DNA from: Chloroflexota bacterium
GTDB lineage: Bacteria; Chloroflexota; Anaerolineae; Anaerolineales; Villigracilaceae
Length of the DNA: 64,000 nt
Direction of reading: 5' to 3'
Assembly (NCBI GenBank): GCA_024224815.1
Contig: JAAENC010000504.1
Location: 1 to 64,000, forward strand
Numbering within the stretch: the first letter of the stretch is position 1; each line of letters starts with the position of its first letter. The notes beneath the pieces were generated by a model. It had not been told where the DNA came from. It did not search any database and was given only the letters and a program-made list of their open reading frames with translations. Below, one piece after another: positions 1 through 9,003 of this stretch. Both the position numbers and the translations under genes were made by a program.

Positions 1-100
1 TTCGATTGCAGATTTTACATTTATACAGTTGGCTGCCTGAAGAGGTCTTGCCATTCTTGACTTGCGATTTCTCATTTGCACAGTGTGGGCATTTCATCAT
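1..100 (-). CDS. Transposase N-terminal fragment (IS1 InsA-like zinc ribbon), cut by window edge
   Basis: The minus strand from the ATG at 98-100 reads MMKCPHCANEKSQVKNGKT and continues with a second Cys-x2-Cys pair (KCKIC) before running off the left edge. The CPHC...CKIC arrangement with a KNGKT-type segment is the zinc-ribbon start of IS1-type (InsA) and related transposases. About 33 residues are visible, so it cannot be said whether the element is intact. The 170 bp between it and the next gene hold nothing recognisable. Confidence 0.6.
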   Translation of the reverse strand, partial: MMKCPHCANEKSQVKNGKTSSGSQLYKCKICNR

Positions 101-273
101 AAATCATTTATATCATGCCTATACAACTAGTCACTCTAAAACATTTTATTTCATTGTTGGTACTAATAAGTAGGTAATAGAAATCTATATTGCAAATGTA
201 TATACACAAGCAAAGCAATCCCCCTATCTGGTATGGGCAAGCTCGACTATTTTGCTCTTTGTTATGTAAAGAA

Positions 274-1662
274 TTATTCAAAAGTCGGCAGCCAGTCGCC
301 GTGGGCCGCGATTAAATCGTCCACCAGCGACCAAATTTGGGCAAGATCAAGTTCGGCGGCGGTGTGCGGGTCGAGCATTGCTGCATGGTAGATATGTTCC
401 CGTTTACGGGTCAGCGCCGCTTCCACAGTCAAAGCATGGACGTTGATATTGGTCTGCATCAGGGCAGCCAAATGTGGGGGCAGGGCACCAACTTTGGTGG
501 GCTGCATGCCGCTTTTATCCACCAAAATAGGCACTTCCACACAGCTCTCCTGCGGCAGATTGTCGATCAGCCCGTCGTTCATCACATTGCCATAAATCAC
601 ACGGGGCGTGCCCGTTTCGAGCGAGTGGATGATATACGCGCCATACTCGTGCGACTGCGCCACGTTATCAAAACTCTTTAGCATTTTTTCCATCACTTCA
701 AGCTCATAATCGCTCGCACCAGCCGCCTTGAGTTTTTCATTCATCGCCGGAATATCCACAGGCACATCAGGATTTTCGACCGTTTCTTTGGTTGCTTCCC
801 AACCCGCAATTTGGACTTCGCAGCGGCGGATATATTCATCAATGGGGATATTGAATTTCTCGATCAAATCAGGGCGATCTCTTTTGATGAACCAAGGGAC
901 ATATTCCGCAAAATGCTCACTGGATTCAGTAACAGAATAGCCCAGACGAGTAAGCATCTCGTAGCGGACTTTATTCCAGCTTGGTACCCGATCTTCAGCA
1001 ACCAAGCGTCGAATTTCTGGATACAGGTCTACCCCATCCCGTTCAAATTTGAGATAAAAAGCCATGTGATTGATGCCCGCACAAAGATAATTAATCTCTT
1101 CGATGGGAACATTAATGTCGCGGGCGAGCTGTTCAGCCGTTCCCTGTACGGAGTGGCATAAACCAACGGTTTTAATCTTCGTAGCACGATTGAGCGCCCA
1201 CGTGACCATAGACATCGGGTTGACATAGTTCAACAAAGCCACATCTGGGCAAAGTTCTTCCATATCCCGTGCCATCTCCAGATAAACGGGAATGGTACGC
1301 AACCCACGCATAATACCGCCAACACCGAGCGTATCGCCGATGGTCTGCTGCAAGCCGTATTTCTTGGGGATCTCGAAATCGGTCACCGTGGCGGGTTCGT
1401 AGCCCCCCACTTGGAACATGCCAATAGCATATTTCGCCCCATCCAGCGCAGCTCGACGATCAAGATGCGCTTCGATGGTGGGATTTGCGCCCAAAGATTT
1501 TGCGATCCGCTCTGTCACGATGCGGGTCGTCTCCAAACGTTCAGCGTCAATATCGTGCAGGCTGATGGTTGATTCTGCCAACTCAGGAAAACTGAGAATA
1601 TCGCCGATTAGATTCTTGGCGAAAACCGTGCTTCCAGCACCGAGAATGGTTATTTTGCTCAT
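274..1662 (-). CDS. melA: Glycoside hydrolase family 4, alpha-galactosidase type
   Basis: Cytoplasmic GH4 enzyme, 462 aa, the usual family length. GH4 enzymes use NAD+ and a divalent metal (usually Mn2+) in a redox-assisted glycosidic cleavage. The N-terminus KITILGAGSTVFAKNLIGD is the Rossmann NAD-binding start. The NYVNPMSMVTW block and the metal-ligand segment GLCHSVQGT, followed by GINHMAFYLKF, are the family active-site motifs and resemble alpha-galactosidases of the MelA type. It is the last gene of the minus-strand operon that includes a sugar importer and a GH42 enzyme, which supports a galactoside substrate. Other GH4 specificities (alpha-glucosidase, alpha-glucuronidase) cannot be excluded from sequence alone. 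Confidence 0.85.
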   Translation of the reverse strand: MSKITILGAGSTVFAKNLIGDILSFPELAESTISLHDIDAERLETTRIVTERIAKSLGANPTIEAHLDRRAALDGAKYAIGMFQVGGYEPATVTDFEIPKKYGLQQTIGDTLGVGGIMRGLRTIPVYLEMARDMEELCPDVALLNYVNPMSMVTWALNRATKIKTVGLCHSVQGTAEQLARDINVPIEEINYLCAGINHMAFYLKFERDGVDLYPEIRRLVAEDRVPSWNKVRYEMLTRLGYSVTESSEHFAEYVPWFIKRDRPDLIEKFNIPIDEYIRRCEVQIAGWEATKETVENPDVPVDIPAMNEKLKAAGASDYELEVMEKMLKSFDNVAQSHEYGAYIIHSLETGTPRVIYGNVMNDGLIDNLPQESCVEVPILVDKSGMQPTKVGALPPHLAALMQTNINVHALTVEAALTRKREHIYHAAMLDPHTAAELDLAQIWSLVDDLIAAHGDWLPTFE

Positions 1663-1735
1663 TCTTTATTCCTTTTGCTCTTTGTGTGAGTTTCTTACCC
1701 CTTGCTTTCTCCTGGATTTTACTGCACAGAGGAAC

Positions 1736-2713
1736 TTAAAGCCCGCCCAACCATTCTTTGAAAATGGGCTGAACATCCGGGCTGACAACCACGCCCATAT
1801 GAGATAAGTTTGGCAAAAGCTCTACTTGAACATCTGTATATTCTGAGATGACAGGCTCAAATTGATCGGCAACGAAGGCTTCATCCGTAGCTCCAGCGAG
1901 AAGCAAGAAAGGCTGCGCAATGGCTTTGAGATCCTTTTTGTAGTTACGGGGAGCATAGCCGGTATTAAGGCGGTGAGAATAAGCCAGTGTTTCTGTCCCG
2001 TCACGGGCATCTTCCGGCATGTTGAATTCGATAGCGGTCAAATGATCGAAAAAGTGAATGCCCATCGTATTCAGGATGGACAAACCAACGATTCTTCCAG
2101 TATAAGCATAAGCCCAACCGCCGGAGTTTGGACGCATGGTTGGGGCGTTATATTTAAGATAAGGTGAAAGTAACACATAAGCATCGGCTTGCTGACCATA
2201 TTGACTTCCCGCAAAACGAAGGGCCAATCCGCCCCCAGATGAGTGTCCGCCAATAATGAGAGTCGCATTCGGGTTATCTTTTCGGATATCGGAGATTAAG
2301 TCGGTGAGATCGTCTTCGAGTTGGTTGATATAGTCCACATCGCCGCGTCGTTGGAGTGCGGCACCATGCCCACGCAAATCTGGGGTGTAAACCTGTGCCA
2401 ATCCTTCTGCGCTGATGTACTCAGCCAAAGGTAGAAAATATTGGCTATGCCATCCAGAACCATGCACGAGGATGAGCACTTTATCTGATTCTGCTGGATA
2501 ATGGCGGTAGCCTAATTTTTCTCCATCTCTGGCAGCGAAAGTCTGTAGTTCGGGCAGCGCAGAATAGTCGAGGTGGAGCTCGTCAAAGACCAAGCCACTT
2601 TTGGGGGTATCAGGTAATTTTCCCTTACCAAAGATGATGAGCACGGTCGCTATCGTCAATTGGATCAAGAGTGAGATGAGTATGAAGTTGATGATCCTTA
2701 GAAAAAATTCCAT
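1736..2713 (-). CDS. Alpha/beta hydrolase with N-terminal membrane anchor
   Basis: 325-aa alpha/beta hydrolase of the serine-aminopeptidase/lysophospholipase type. The start used is ATG 2713, five bases past the upstream stop. A longer frame would overlap that gene. Residues 1-30 are a hydrophobic anchor (MEFFLRIINFILISLLIQLT). Next come the oxyanion segment VHGSGWHSQ, the nucleophile elbow GGHSSGGG, a C-terminal acid in the GATDEAF region and the catalytic His in LSHMGVV. The Ser-Asp-His set is therefore complete. The substrate is unknown. The position in a galactoside operon suggests deacylation of a sugar conjugate or lipid, which is inference only. Confidence 0.75.
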   Translation of the reverse strand: MEFFLRIINFILISLLIQLTIATVLIIFGKGKLPDTPKSGLVFDELHLDYSALPELQTFAARDGEKLGYRHYPAESDKVLILVHGSGWHSQYFLPLAEYISAEGLAQVYTPDLRGHGAALQRRGDVDYINQLEDDLTDLISDIRKDNPNATLIIGGHSSGGGLALRFAGSQYGQQADAYVLLSPYLKYNAPTMRPNSGGWAYAYTGRIVGLSILNTMGIHFFDHLTAIEFNMPEDARDGTETLAYSHRLNTGYAPRNYKKDLKAIAQPFLLLAGATDEAFVADQFEPVISEYTDVQVELLPNLSHMGVVVSPDVQPIFKEWLGGL

Positions 2714-2717
2714 TTGC

Positions 2718-4262
2718 TCACCCAATCTTAATTCCCTCTGGAGTTCGTGTAAATTTTCTGCCAGTAGCAAGTTCTACGCATTTATAAGCACCGTCATAAA
2801 GCCCAATGCTCTTATTCTTAACAATCATCTCGCAATACATTTCAAGCAAGTCATTTTCGTGCGTCATCAGATCAATGGCCTGTAGCGTTTCAGGGATGGT
2901 GCGGGTTTCGACGGTGCTATCGCCAATTTCTGCGCCACGGACAGCACCCCACATCTCATGCCCACCAACACGAGCGTTAAAGATTTTCGGAATAGGATAG
3001 AAGGCCAACTCAGAAGGCTTCGTGATCATAATATCCATCACGCGCATCAGATAATTACTCGCATAAACAGCGTGGAAAGTATTGTCGAAAAGGAAAACGT
3101 GCAAACCATGTGCAGAATCATCTCGAATGCTGTCAGCAAATTCTTTCGTCTCTTCCCAAGTGAAGTGGGTATTTAGTATTTCCTTATAAGGAGCGAGTTC
3201 AGCTTCGAGCCATTCCCAATTTCCTTTATGGTCGCCAAGATTGACAAAGAGCGAAATTTTATTTTCTTTAATCAGTGGAATGGCGTGCTCAATAATGGCT
3301 TTGAAAAGTTCACGCTGTGCACCAGCGCCACCCATCGTGACCATAAAACGGCGAGGCTCTTTCACTTCCATACGCTGAATACGGGCGGCGCAATCCACTT
3401 CGATATTTTCGACCAATTCATGGTCAACGTGTTGCCCCGTAAAAAAGAGAGAATCGCTAGGCGTAGGCTTCATGATCGAACCTTTGTCATCAAATCCACG
3501 CATCACACGAAAACCATAATAACCGGCGGGACCCTGAACGGCGTGTTTTGCCCCTTCAGTGAGCTGGAAAGCCATCGGCCAATTGTCGAACATCATATCC
3601 ACAACGTTAGTCATCCCGCCCGCGACAGCGCCCATCGCATTCCACATGTGGGAGGTGAGAATGGGTTGTTCTGTGGGCAGTGCGCCATAGAGATTTTCGA
3701 ATAGTTCGCTCATTTTATAATCTTTGACTTGGGTTTTCGTAAAACGCCAGGGCCAGGTCACGATCCAGTTATTGAAAAGCCAATTTAAACCGGGCAGCGT
3801 AGGGTCGCCCGTCGTTAAACTCTCCCAAACATATTTATCAAAAAAAGGAAAACGCTGCGAAATGCGTGAAAATTTGCTGTAATTGGTATTACACCAATTG
3901 ATTACGTCAGTCGTGATACCAGGGATAGAAAGCAAGTCAAGCCAGTGCGGGGTAAATCCCATCGCTTTTGCGGCAGAGACGCCTGCCATCGCAATCCGAT
4001 AATGCCCAAATCCCATGCGGATAGTGCTGATAACAACAGCGTTATCCAGCTCGAGCGATGTACCATCACCTTCACGGACGATCTCTTTCAAGTCAAAAAT
4101 ATCACCGCCATAGGGATGGTTCTGAACGCTCAAGTTAAACTTCTCGCTTGGATCATAACTAAATTTCTTCGCCAACATGGCTTTCCATCTATCCGCTGCA
4201 CGAGTTTGTGCTGACGTAATTGGGTTGCCATAAAGCTCGTAGCGACCGTTCACTTTTTTCAT
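2718..4262 (-). CDS. Putative GT-B-fold glycosyltransferase (MGDG synthase/MurG-like)
   Basis: 514-aa protein without a confident family name. Residues about 80-95 (STIRMGFGHYRIAMAG) resemble the Gly-rich, His-containing N-terminal loop of GT28/MGDG-synthase-like GT-B enzymes. A second Gly-rich segment, VTMGGAGAQRELF, near residue 315 and the ITKPSELAFYPIPK block near residue 425 fit the C-terminal nucleotide-sugar-binding half of that fold. There is no signal peptide. It lies between two alpha/beta hydrolases in the sugar operon, with only 4 nt to the next gene, so it is probably co-translated. A glycolipid- or glycan-modifying role is inferred. Family membership would need a structure-based search. 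Confidence 0.5.
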   Translation of the reverse strand: MKKVNGRYELYGNPITSAQTRAADRWKAMLAKKFSYDPSEKFNLSVQNHPYGGDIFDLKEIVREGDGTSLELDNAVVISTIRMGFGHYRIAMAGVSAAKAMGFTPHWLDLLSIPGITTDVINWCNTNYSKFSRISQRFPFFDKYVWESLTTGDPTLPGLNWLFNNWIVTWPWRFTKTQVKDYKMSELFENLYGALPTEQPILTSHMWNAMGAVAGGMTNVVDMMFDNWPMAFQLTEGAKHAVQGPAGYYGFRVMRGFDDKGSIMKPTPSDSLFFTGQHVDHELVENIEVDCAARIQRMEVKEPRRFMVTMGGAGAQRELFKAIIEHAIPLIKENKISLFVNLGDHKGNWEWLEAELAPYKEILNTHFTWEETKEFADSIRDDSAHGLHVFLFDNTFHAVYASNYLMRVMDIMITKPSELAFYPIPKIFNARVGGHEMWGAVRGAEIGDSTVETRTIPETLQAIDLMTHENDLLEMYCEMIVKNKSIGLYDGAYKCVELATGRKFTRTPEGIKIG

Positions 4263-4302
4263 AAAATCTCCTTCAAGGAAAAATAAATACTATCAAAACT
4301 AA

Positions 4303-5079
4303 CTATTTACCAATATTTTCGATAAACCCTAAACTTATTTCGGCTACCTTTTCATACTCTTCATCCAAAAGAATAGAATGACTCGACTTTTCCATCCAAT
4401 GATGCTCTTTTATGTCTGAAGAAACCCCATTCATAATAATTTCACCTGCATCTGGCGCAACCGTCAGATCAAGCCGCCCCTGAAAAATGGATACCGGCTG
4501 ATTCACAAAGGGAAGTCGCTTCAAAGTCGCCGATTGAAAACGCAAAAACTCAATAATTCCTTTAACCGGCAACCCGGGATACCCCTGCCAAAGACCTGAG
4601 CCATCCAAAGAATCCCGCGCAATCTCCTTCACAAATGGCGATGCAAGATAAAGTTTTAGCATATCCATCTTGCGCATTGTCGTACGGATTGCGGGAACAT
4701 AAAGCAGCGCCCCCGAAATTTCTGGATATTTACTAGCGAGTTGCAGCGCCAGCATCCCGCCCATCGAAGCGCCCCCAACCCAAACTTGCTCACAAATCCC
4801 GAACAATTTCTGTAGAGATTCTTCGCCGCTTTCTACCCAATCCTGCCAATTAACATTATTCAAATCTTCGGGCTTAGTACCGTGCCCGGGAAGAAGTGGG
4901 GCAGAAACTGTATACCCCACCCGATGAAATTCGGCAGCAAGCAAGCGAACTTCCGCGGTCGTTGCCGTAAATCCGTGTGAAAGAAAAATGCCCACCGGCC
5001 CACCATCCAAAAAGAAGGAATCTCCATCCAAATGTGGATTGTGAAGGTTAGGGTTATTTTTGGTTTTGGATAAGCCCAT
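4303..5079 (-). CDS. Carboxylesterase / monoacylglycerol lipase-like alpha/beta hydrolase
   Basis: 258-aa soluble hydrolase. FLSHGFTATTAEVRLLA is the oxyanion-hole block (HGFT) typical of Est30-type thermostable carboxylesterases. PLLPGHGTKPEDL follows it. GGASMGGMLALQLA carries the nucleophile Ser, LDLTVAPDAG the acid loop and SSHSILLDEE the catalytic His with the conserved HSI..D context. It starts 3 nt after the GH42 gene ends and belongs to the same operon. It may remove acyl groups such as acetyl from imported oligosaccharides. That role is inferred from context, the family assignment from motifs. Confidence 0.8.
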   Translation of the reverse strand: MGLSKTKNNPNLHNPHLDGDSFFLDGGPVGIFLSHGFTATTAEVRLLAAEFHRVGYTVSAPLLPGHGTKPEDLNNVNWQDWVESGEESLQKLFGICEQVWVGGASMGGMLALQLASKYPEISGALLYVPAIRTTMRKMDMLKLYLASPFVKEIARDSLDGSGLWQGYPGLPVKGIIEFLRFQSATLKRLPFVNQPVSIFQGRLDLTVAPDAGEIIMNGVSSDIKEHHWMEKSSHSILLDEEYEKVAEISLGFIENIGK

Positions 5080-5082
5080 ACT

Positions 5083-7068
5083 CTACTCCTCTATGATGGT
5101 GAAATCTCTTGCGGAGATATTATATTCGCCAAATGCGGTGTCAAGATGTAGGTTTTTTTCTGTAAAATTCATCGCGAGCAATTTCTTACCGCGCTGAATG
5201 ACCGTCAGGCCTTCGGGAATATCAAGCATCGCGATATTCTCAGATGCCAGTAAATGTCGCATCAACGATTTTGCTTGTTTCAATTCAGGGTAAATGCCAC
5301 AGTAGACGACTTTCCCATCACCGTGTTTTTTCTCAGTAATAGCAGACGAGCTTTCAAAGGGAAAATCCGTGTAATTAGCCAGAGACTTTGTCCCTGCATC
5401 CGCTTCGAGAGCCTCTGCCCAGAAGGTTGCTTCAGGGTAAAAATCAGGGATTTCACTTTGCAGGGAATAGACAATCTTTGGCGGGAGAGAATGCCATTGG
5501 ATCACTTTCGCGCCAATAAGCTCACAGAAAAGACCGGGCAAAGGCTCTTCAGTGACCACATTGTTAATATCTTTGAATCCTGAGCGAACGCCAAGCATCA
5601 GTGTGCCACCTTGCGTGGAAAAGTCATCCAGAATCTGCGCAAGGTTTTCATCTGCCATAAAGGTGTTGGGTGCGAGCAGGATTTTATAGCGGCCTAAATC
5701 GGCTTCCGGAGAAATAATATCTGGCTCTATGCCAAGCGCTTTACAGGCACGATAAAAGACAAATAAATGCTTCATATAAGCAAAATCTTTGCGATGTGGC
5801 TGCATCTCCATTGCCCAGAGTGTGTCATAGTCGAGCAAAATGCCAACGGGCGTATCAAGCGGTTGGGCGATGAAATCATCTAATTCTTGGCTTTCGGCTT
5901 TGAGCGTAAGCAGGTCGGCATAACCGGTATCTGCCGAGCCATCGTGTTTACGTAGCCCATCGTGATGTTGCTCTAAACCAAAGCGGGAGGCTTTCCAGCG
6001 GAAATAAACAACGGCTTCTGCGCCTGTTGCGGCTGCTTGCCATGTCCACAAGCGCAGAGCGCCGGGACGCACGCCAGTATTATTTTCACTCCAGTTAATC
6101 GCACCAGTTTGATGTTCCATGATCCAGAAGGGGGCTTGTTTTAGGCCACGGGAGAGGGTGTGAAAAAAGCCTGTCAGGAGCGGGTCGCCGAGGTCGTGGG
6201 CGTAGGCGGGGATTTTCTCATCAGGGGCGTAAATATCTTGGCTACCCATTTCAGCATAGCCTGTGGGATATGAATCCCATGAAATGAAATCGAGATTGCG
6301 TGATAGGTCATGATAGTCAATCGTGTTCAGGTTGGCGATGACGTTATGAGTGATAAATTGCGTAGAGGGGATATTCTCTCTCAGGGCATCTATCTGGATT
6401 TGTTGATAATCCACCCATGAATCGGATGCGAAACGGTAATAATCGAGTACGTGGCTTGGATTTGGTTCTGCTACCGTTAAATTATAGGGTTCGATCTGCC
6501 CCCAGCTATTATAGGTTTGACTCCAAAAAATGGTGCCCCAGCGTTCGTTGAGTTCTTCGAGGCTGGCGTATTTTTTTTGCAGCCAATTCTGAAATTCTGT
6601 TGTGCAGGTTTCGCAATAGCAACGGGTGAAGTAGCAGCCGAATTCGTTATCTATTTGCCAACCGATGACGGATGGATGATCGCCGTAGCGTTCTGCCATC
6701 GCTCTTGTGATTTTTTTGCTGTATTCGTGGTAGATTTTGTTATTAGGGCAATAATGCCGCCTTGAGCCGAATCGTCTGCGGCGACCCTGCTCGTCTACGG
6801 GCAAAATGTCGGGGTGGGCAGAGATGAGCCAGGCGGGCGGGGCAGCGGTAGGAGTACACAGGAGAATCTGATGACCAGCGGTAGCAAGTGTCTCGATGGA
6901 GCGATCCAGCCAATCCCAATCATATATCCCCTCTTCTTTTTCCATCTTCGCCCAGGCAAATTCGGCGATGCGCACAATTGAAATCCCTGCTTCACGCATT
7001 TCTTTAGCATCGGTTTCCCAGTGCTTTTCAGACCAATGTTCGGGGTAGTAACAAACGCCAAGTTTCAT
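5083..7068 (-). CDS. Beta-galactosidase, glycoside hydrolase family 42
   Basis: 661-aa GH42 enzyme. The start chosen is ATG 7068, because GH42 proteins begin MKLGVCYYPEHW. An in-frame TTG at 7083 would add five residues and overlap the upstream stop. The acid/base Glu is in GWQIDNEFG (about residue 142) and the nucleophile Glu in FWIMEHQTGAINW (about 318). A Cys cluster (YCPNN, then CYFTRCYCETC) matches the structural zinc site of the family. The middle trimerisation domain and C-terminal beta domain are present. There is no signal peptide, so it acts on imported galactosides, consistent with the adjacent ABC importer. Confidence 0.92.
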   Translation of the reverse strand: MKLGVCYYPEHWSEKHWETDAKEMREAGISIVRIAEFAWAKMEKEEGIYDWDWLDRSIETLATAGHQILLCTPTAAPPAWLISAHPDILPVDEQGRRRRFGSRRHYCPNNKIYHEYSKKITRAMAERYGDHPSVIGWQIDNEFGCYFTRCYCETCTTEFQNWLQKKYASLEELNERWGTIFWSQTYNSWGQIEPYNLTVAEPNPSHVLDYYRFASDSWVDYQQIQIDALRENIPSTQFITHNVIANLNTIDYHDLSRNLDFISWDSYPTGYAEMGSQDIYAPDEKIPAYAHDLGDPLLTGFFHTLSRGLKQAPFWIMEHQTGAINWSENNTGVRPGALRLWTWQAAATGAEAVVYFRWKASRFGLEQHHDGLRKHDGSADTGYADLLTLKAESQELDDFIAQPLDTPVGILLDYDTLWAMEMQPHRKDFAYMKHLFVFYRACKALGIEPDIISPEADLGRYKILLAPNTFMADENLAQILDDFSTQGGTLMLGVRSGFKDINNVVTEEPLPGLFCELIGAKVIQWHSLPPKIVYSLQSEIPDFYPEATFWAEALEADAGTKSLANYTDFPFESSSAITEKKHGDGKVVYCGIYPELKQAKSLMRHLLASENIAMLDIPEGLTVIQRGKKLLAMNFTEKNLHLDTAFGEYNISARDFTIIEE

Positions 7069-7075
7069 GGTGATC

Positions 7076-7753
7076 TTATTCAAAATTAGCCTGAATGCCG
7101 CTGGGCTGGATTGGTAGCCCGGCCTTATGAAGATGCGCTGTATCGCCCAAGCTTAGGCACCGTGGCACCGCCCATTTAGGCGAACGCTGCTCAAATAGTA
7201 TCGTCGTGACCGAACTGGGTGGTAGCCAAAAACTGGTCCAAACAGAAAGTAAGGGCAGGTTAAGTAAGTGTGCTAGCCAAGTCAGACCAAAACCATTGTG
7301 GCAAAAAACTGCGATTCTGTCAGTGTGTGTCCCCACACACTGATACCGCCCGTCTTTTCGTACATAGCCAAGATTTTGCAAAAATTGATCTGAAGACTTG
7401 ATTAACGAATTGATTTTCTCGTCGAAATTCAACCCGTCATACGCTTTTGGTATTTGTTGCTGATAGAGTGCTTCGCCTGGAATATCCCAAACTGCCAGTT
7501 GGCCCCATTTAGCATGATCGACTGTCATACCAGACAATTCCTGAAGCCAATCCTGTATTTCTGCCTTCCGGTTTAGACGCTCTGCAGTATATTGCATTGT
7601 ATGGCGGGCGCGCCCTAGAGGTGAGCAATAAATACGATCAATACCCTCAGCTTCAAGCCTTTCAGCTAAAGCTAGAGCTTCTTTATGCCCAGCGGCAGTA
7701 ATCGTATCATTATCATAATTGGGATCGGCATGCCGAATTATATAAATGCGCAT
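7076..7753 (-). CDS. Histidine phosphatase family (phosphoglycerate mutase-like)
   Basis: 225-aa member of branch 1 of the histidine phosphatase superfamily. The N-terminal IIRHADPNYDND carries the phospho-acceptor His within the RH motif. SPLGRARHTMQ gives the conserved second Arg, and VFCHNGFGLTWLAH supplies the C-terminal catalytic His. Members act as phosphoglycerate mutases or as phosphatases of sugar phosphates and nucleotides. In a galactoside operon a sugar-phosphate phosphatase is plausible, though the substrate cannot be read from sequence. The gene end overlaps a possible TTG start of the GH42 gene, indicating tight coupling. Confidence 0.8.
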   Translation of the reverse strand: MRIYIIRHADPNYDNDTITAAGHKEALALAERLEAEGIDRIYCSPLGRARHTMQYTAERLNRKAEIQDWLQELSGMTVDHAKWGQLAVWDIPGEALYQQQIPKAYDGLNFDEKINSLIKSSDQFLQNLGYVRKDGRYQCVGTHTDRIAVFCHNGFGLTWLAHLLNLPLLSVWTSFWLPPSSVTTILFEQRSPKWAVPRCLSLGDTAHLHKAGLPIQPSGIQANFE

Positions 7754-7788
7754 TTTTATCTAATAATCGACACGTAATAGTCCAGTGA

Positions 7789-8991
7789 TTACCCTTTCAA
7801 GCCACTTGAACTAGAACTCTCTACAAAGTAACGCTGCCCGAAGATATAAATAATCACAGGTGGTAATACAGCAATTGCGGCTCCAGCCAGAACCAGATTA
7901 GGAGCATCCATAGCTCGACCGCCTAAGACACTTACTGCCAGAGTCAAAACTCGGTTTGCTTCGTTCCCTGTATTAATGACCACCAAAGGCCAGAAAAAAC
8001 TGTTCCAAGCATATAAGAATGTAAATGTTGATAGTGTAGCTAAGGCTGGTGTACTGGCGGGTAAGAAGATGGTCCAAAGAATTTGCAAACGCGATGCACC
8101 ATCTAATACGGCAGCTTCTTCGATCTCTTTTGGGAAGGTGATGAAGAATTGACGCATGAGGAAAGTTCCGTAGGCAGTGAATATCCACGGGATAATTAGG
8201 GCTGCTAGTTTATCAACCCAGCCAATCAAGATCATCAATTTGTAAAGCGGTGTGATAACAACCACAAAGGGAATCATAATAGTGCCCAGATAGATGACAA
8301 AAAGACTATCTCGCCCGGGGAATTTCAATCGAGCAAAGGCGTATCCACCCAAAACGGATGTTACTAATTGACCCAAAACTACTAGAATGGTAACCAATGC
8401 TGTGTTTGTCAACGCACGATCCATACCATGAAGATTGACCACCTCTGTGTAGTTCTCAGGATGCCAAGTCAGTCTTTCAACAGGCTCACTGCTACGAAGA
8501 TTTTGCAGGATGGTAACCGACAGATCATCGGGGTTCGCAAAACGGCCTAATGCTGTTCGGTCCACACGCACCATGGGGACAACCTCGCCATCGACAGTGA
8601 TGTCATATAGAGGCACTTCTTCATCTTCATATATTGTGGTCGCGCCAGAAGTTTCTGTGACCAACTCCAATTCACGAATATAGGTCATATCCAACTGATC
8701 TGGGGCAGCATATTCGCCAACTTTGACTGTCTTTTCGACAAGAACGAACTCTTCTTGAGAACCTTCAAAGTCCACAAAGTAGAGAGGTAGTTCTTCATCA
8801 TAACCTTCGACAGCCATCGTAATTGGCGCACGCGGGAGCAGCTTTGGCGGGAAGCGATAAGAATCACTGGCTTCTTTCAAGGATGTGAAAACCATGACAA
8901 GGAAGGGGAAAAGCATGGCAAATGCAAAGAAAGTCAATGTGATATAGAGCAACAAGTTTCGTAAAAATATTCCAATTCGATAAGTAGACAT
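7789..8991 (-). CDS. Carbohydrate ABC transporter permease, MalG type, with a large soluble insertion
   Basis: 400-aa inner-membrane permease. The EAA loop that docks the ATPase is visible as EIEEAAVLDGASRLQ near residue 285. Transmembrane helix 1 (residues about 12-35) is followed by a hydrophilic insertion of roughly 150 residues rich in Glu, Asp and Val (about 50-200). The remaining five helices come after it. Ordinary MalG-type permeases are about 280 aa, so the length excess is this exterior domain. It is paired with the MalF-type gene 12 nt upstream. No ATPase gene is in the operon, so a shared MsmX-like ATPase encoded elsewhere is expected. Confidence 0.88.
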   Translation of the reverse strand: MSTYRIGIFLRNLLLYITLTFFAFAMLFPFLVMVFTSLKEASDSYRFPPKLLPRAPITMAVEGYDEELPLYFVDFEGSQEEFVLVEKTVKVGEYAAPDQLDMTYIRELELVTETSGATTIYEDEEVPLYDITVDGEVVPMVRVDRTALGRFANPDDLSVTILQNLRSSEPVERLTWHPENYTEVVNLHGMDRALTNTALVTILVVLGQLVTSVLGGYAFARLKFPGRDSLFVIYLGTIMIPFVVVITPLYKLMILIGWVDKLAALIIPWIFTAYGTFLMRQFFITFPKEIEEAAVLDGASRLQILWTIFLPASTPALATLSTFTFLYAWNSFFWPLVVINTGNEANRVLTLAVSVLGGRAMDAPNLVLAGAAIAVLPPVIIYIFGQRYFVESSSSSGLKG

Positions 8992-9003
8992 TGATACTCT
9001 CCT

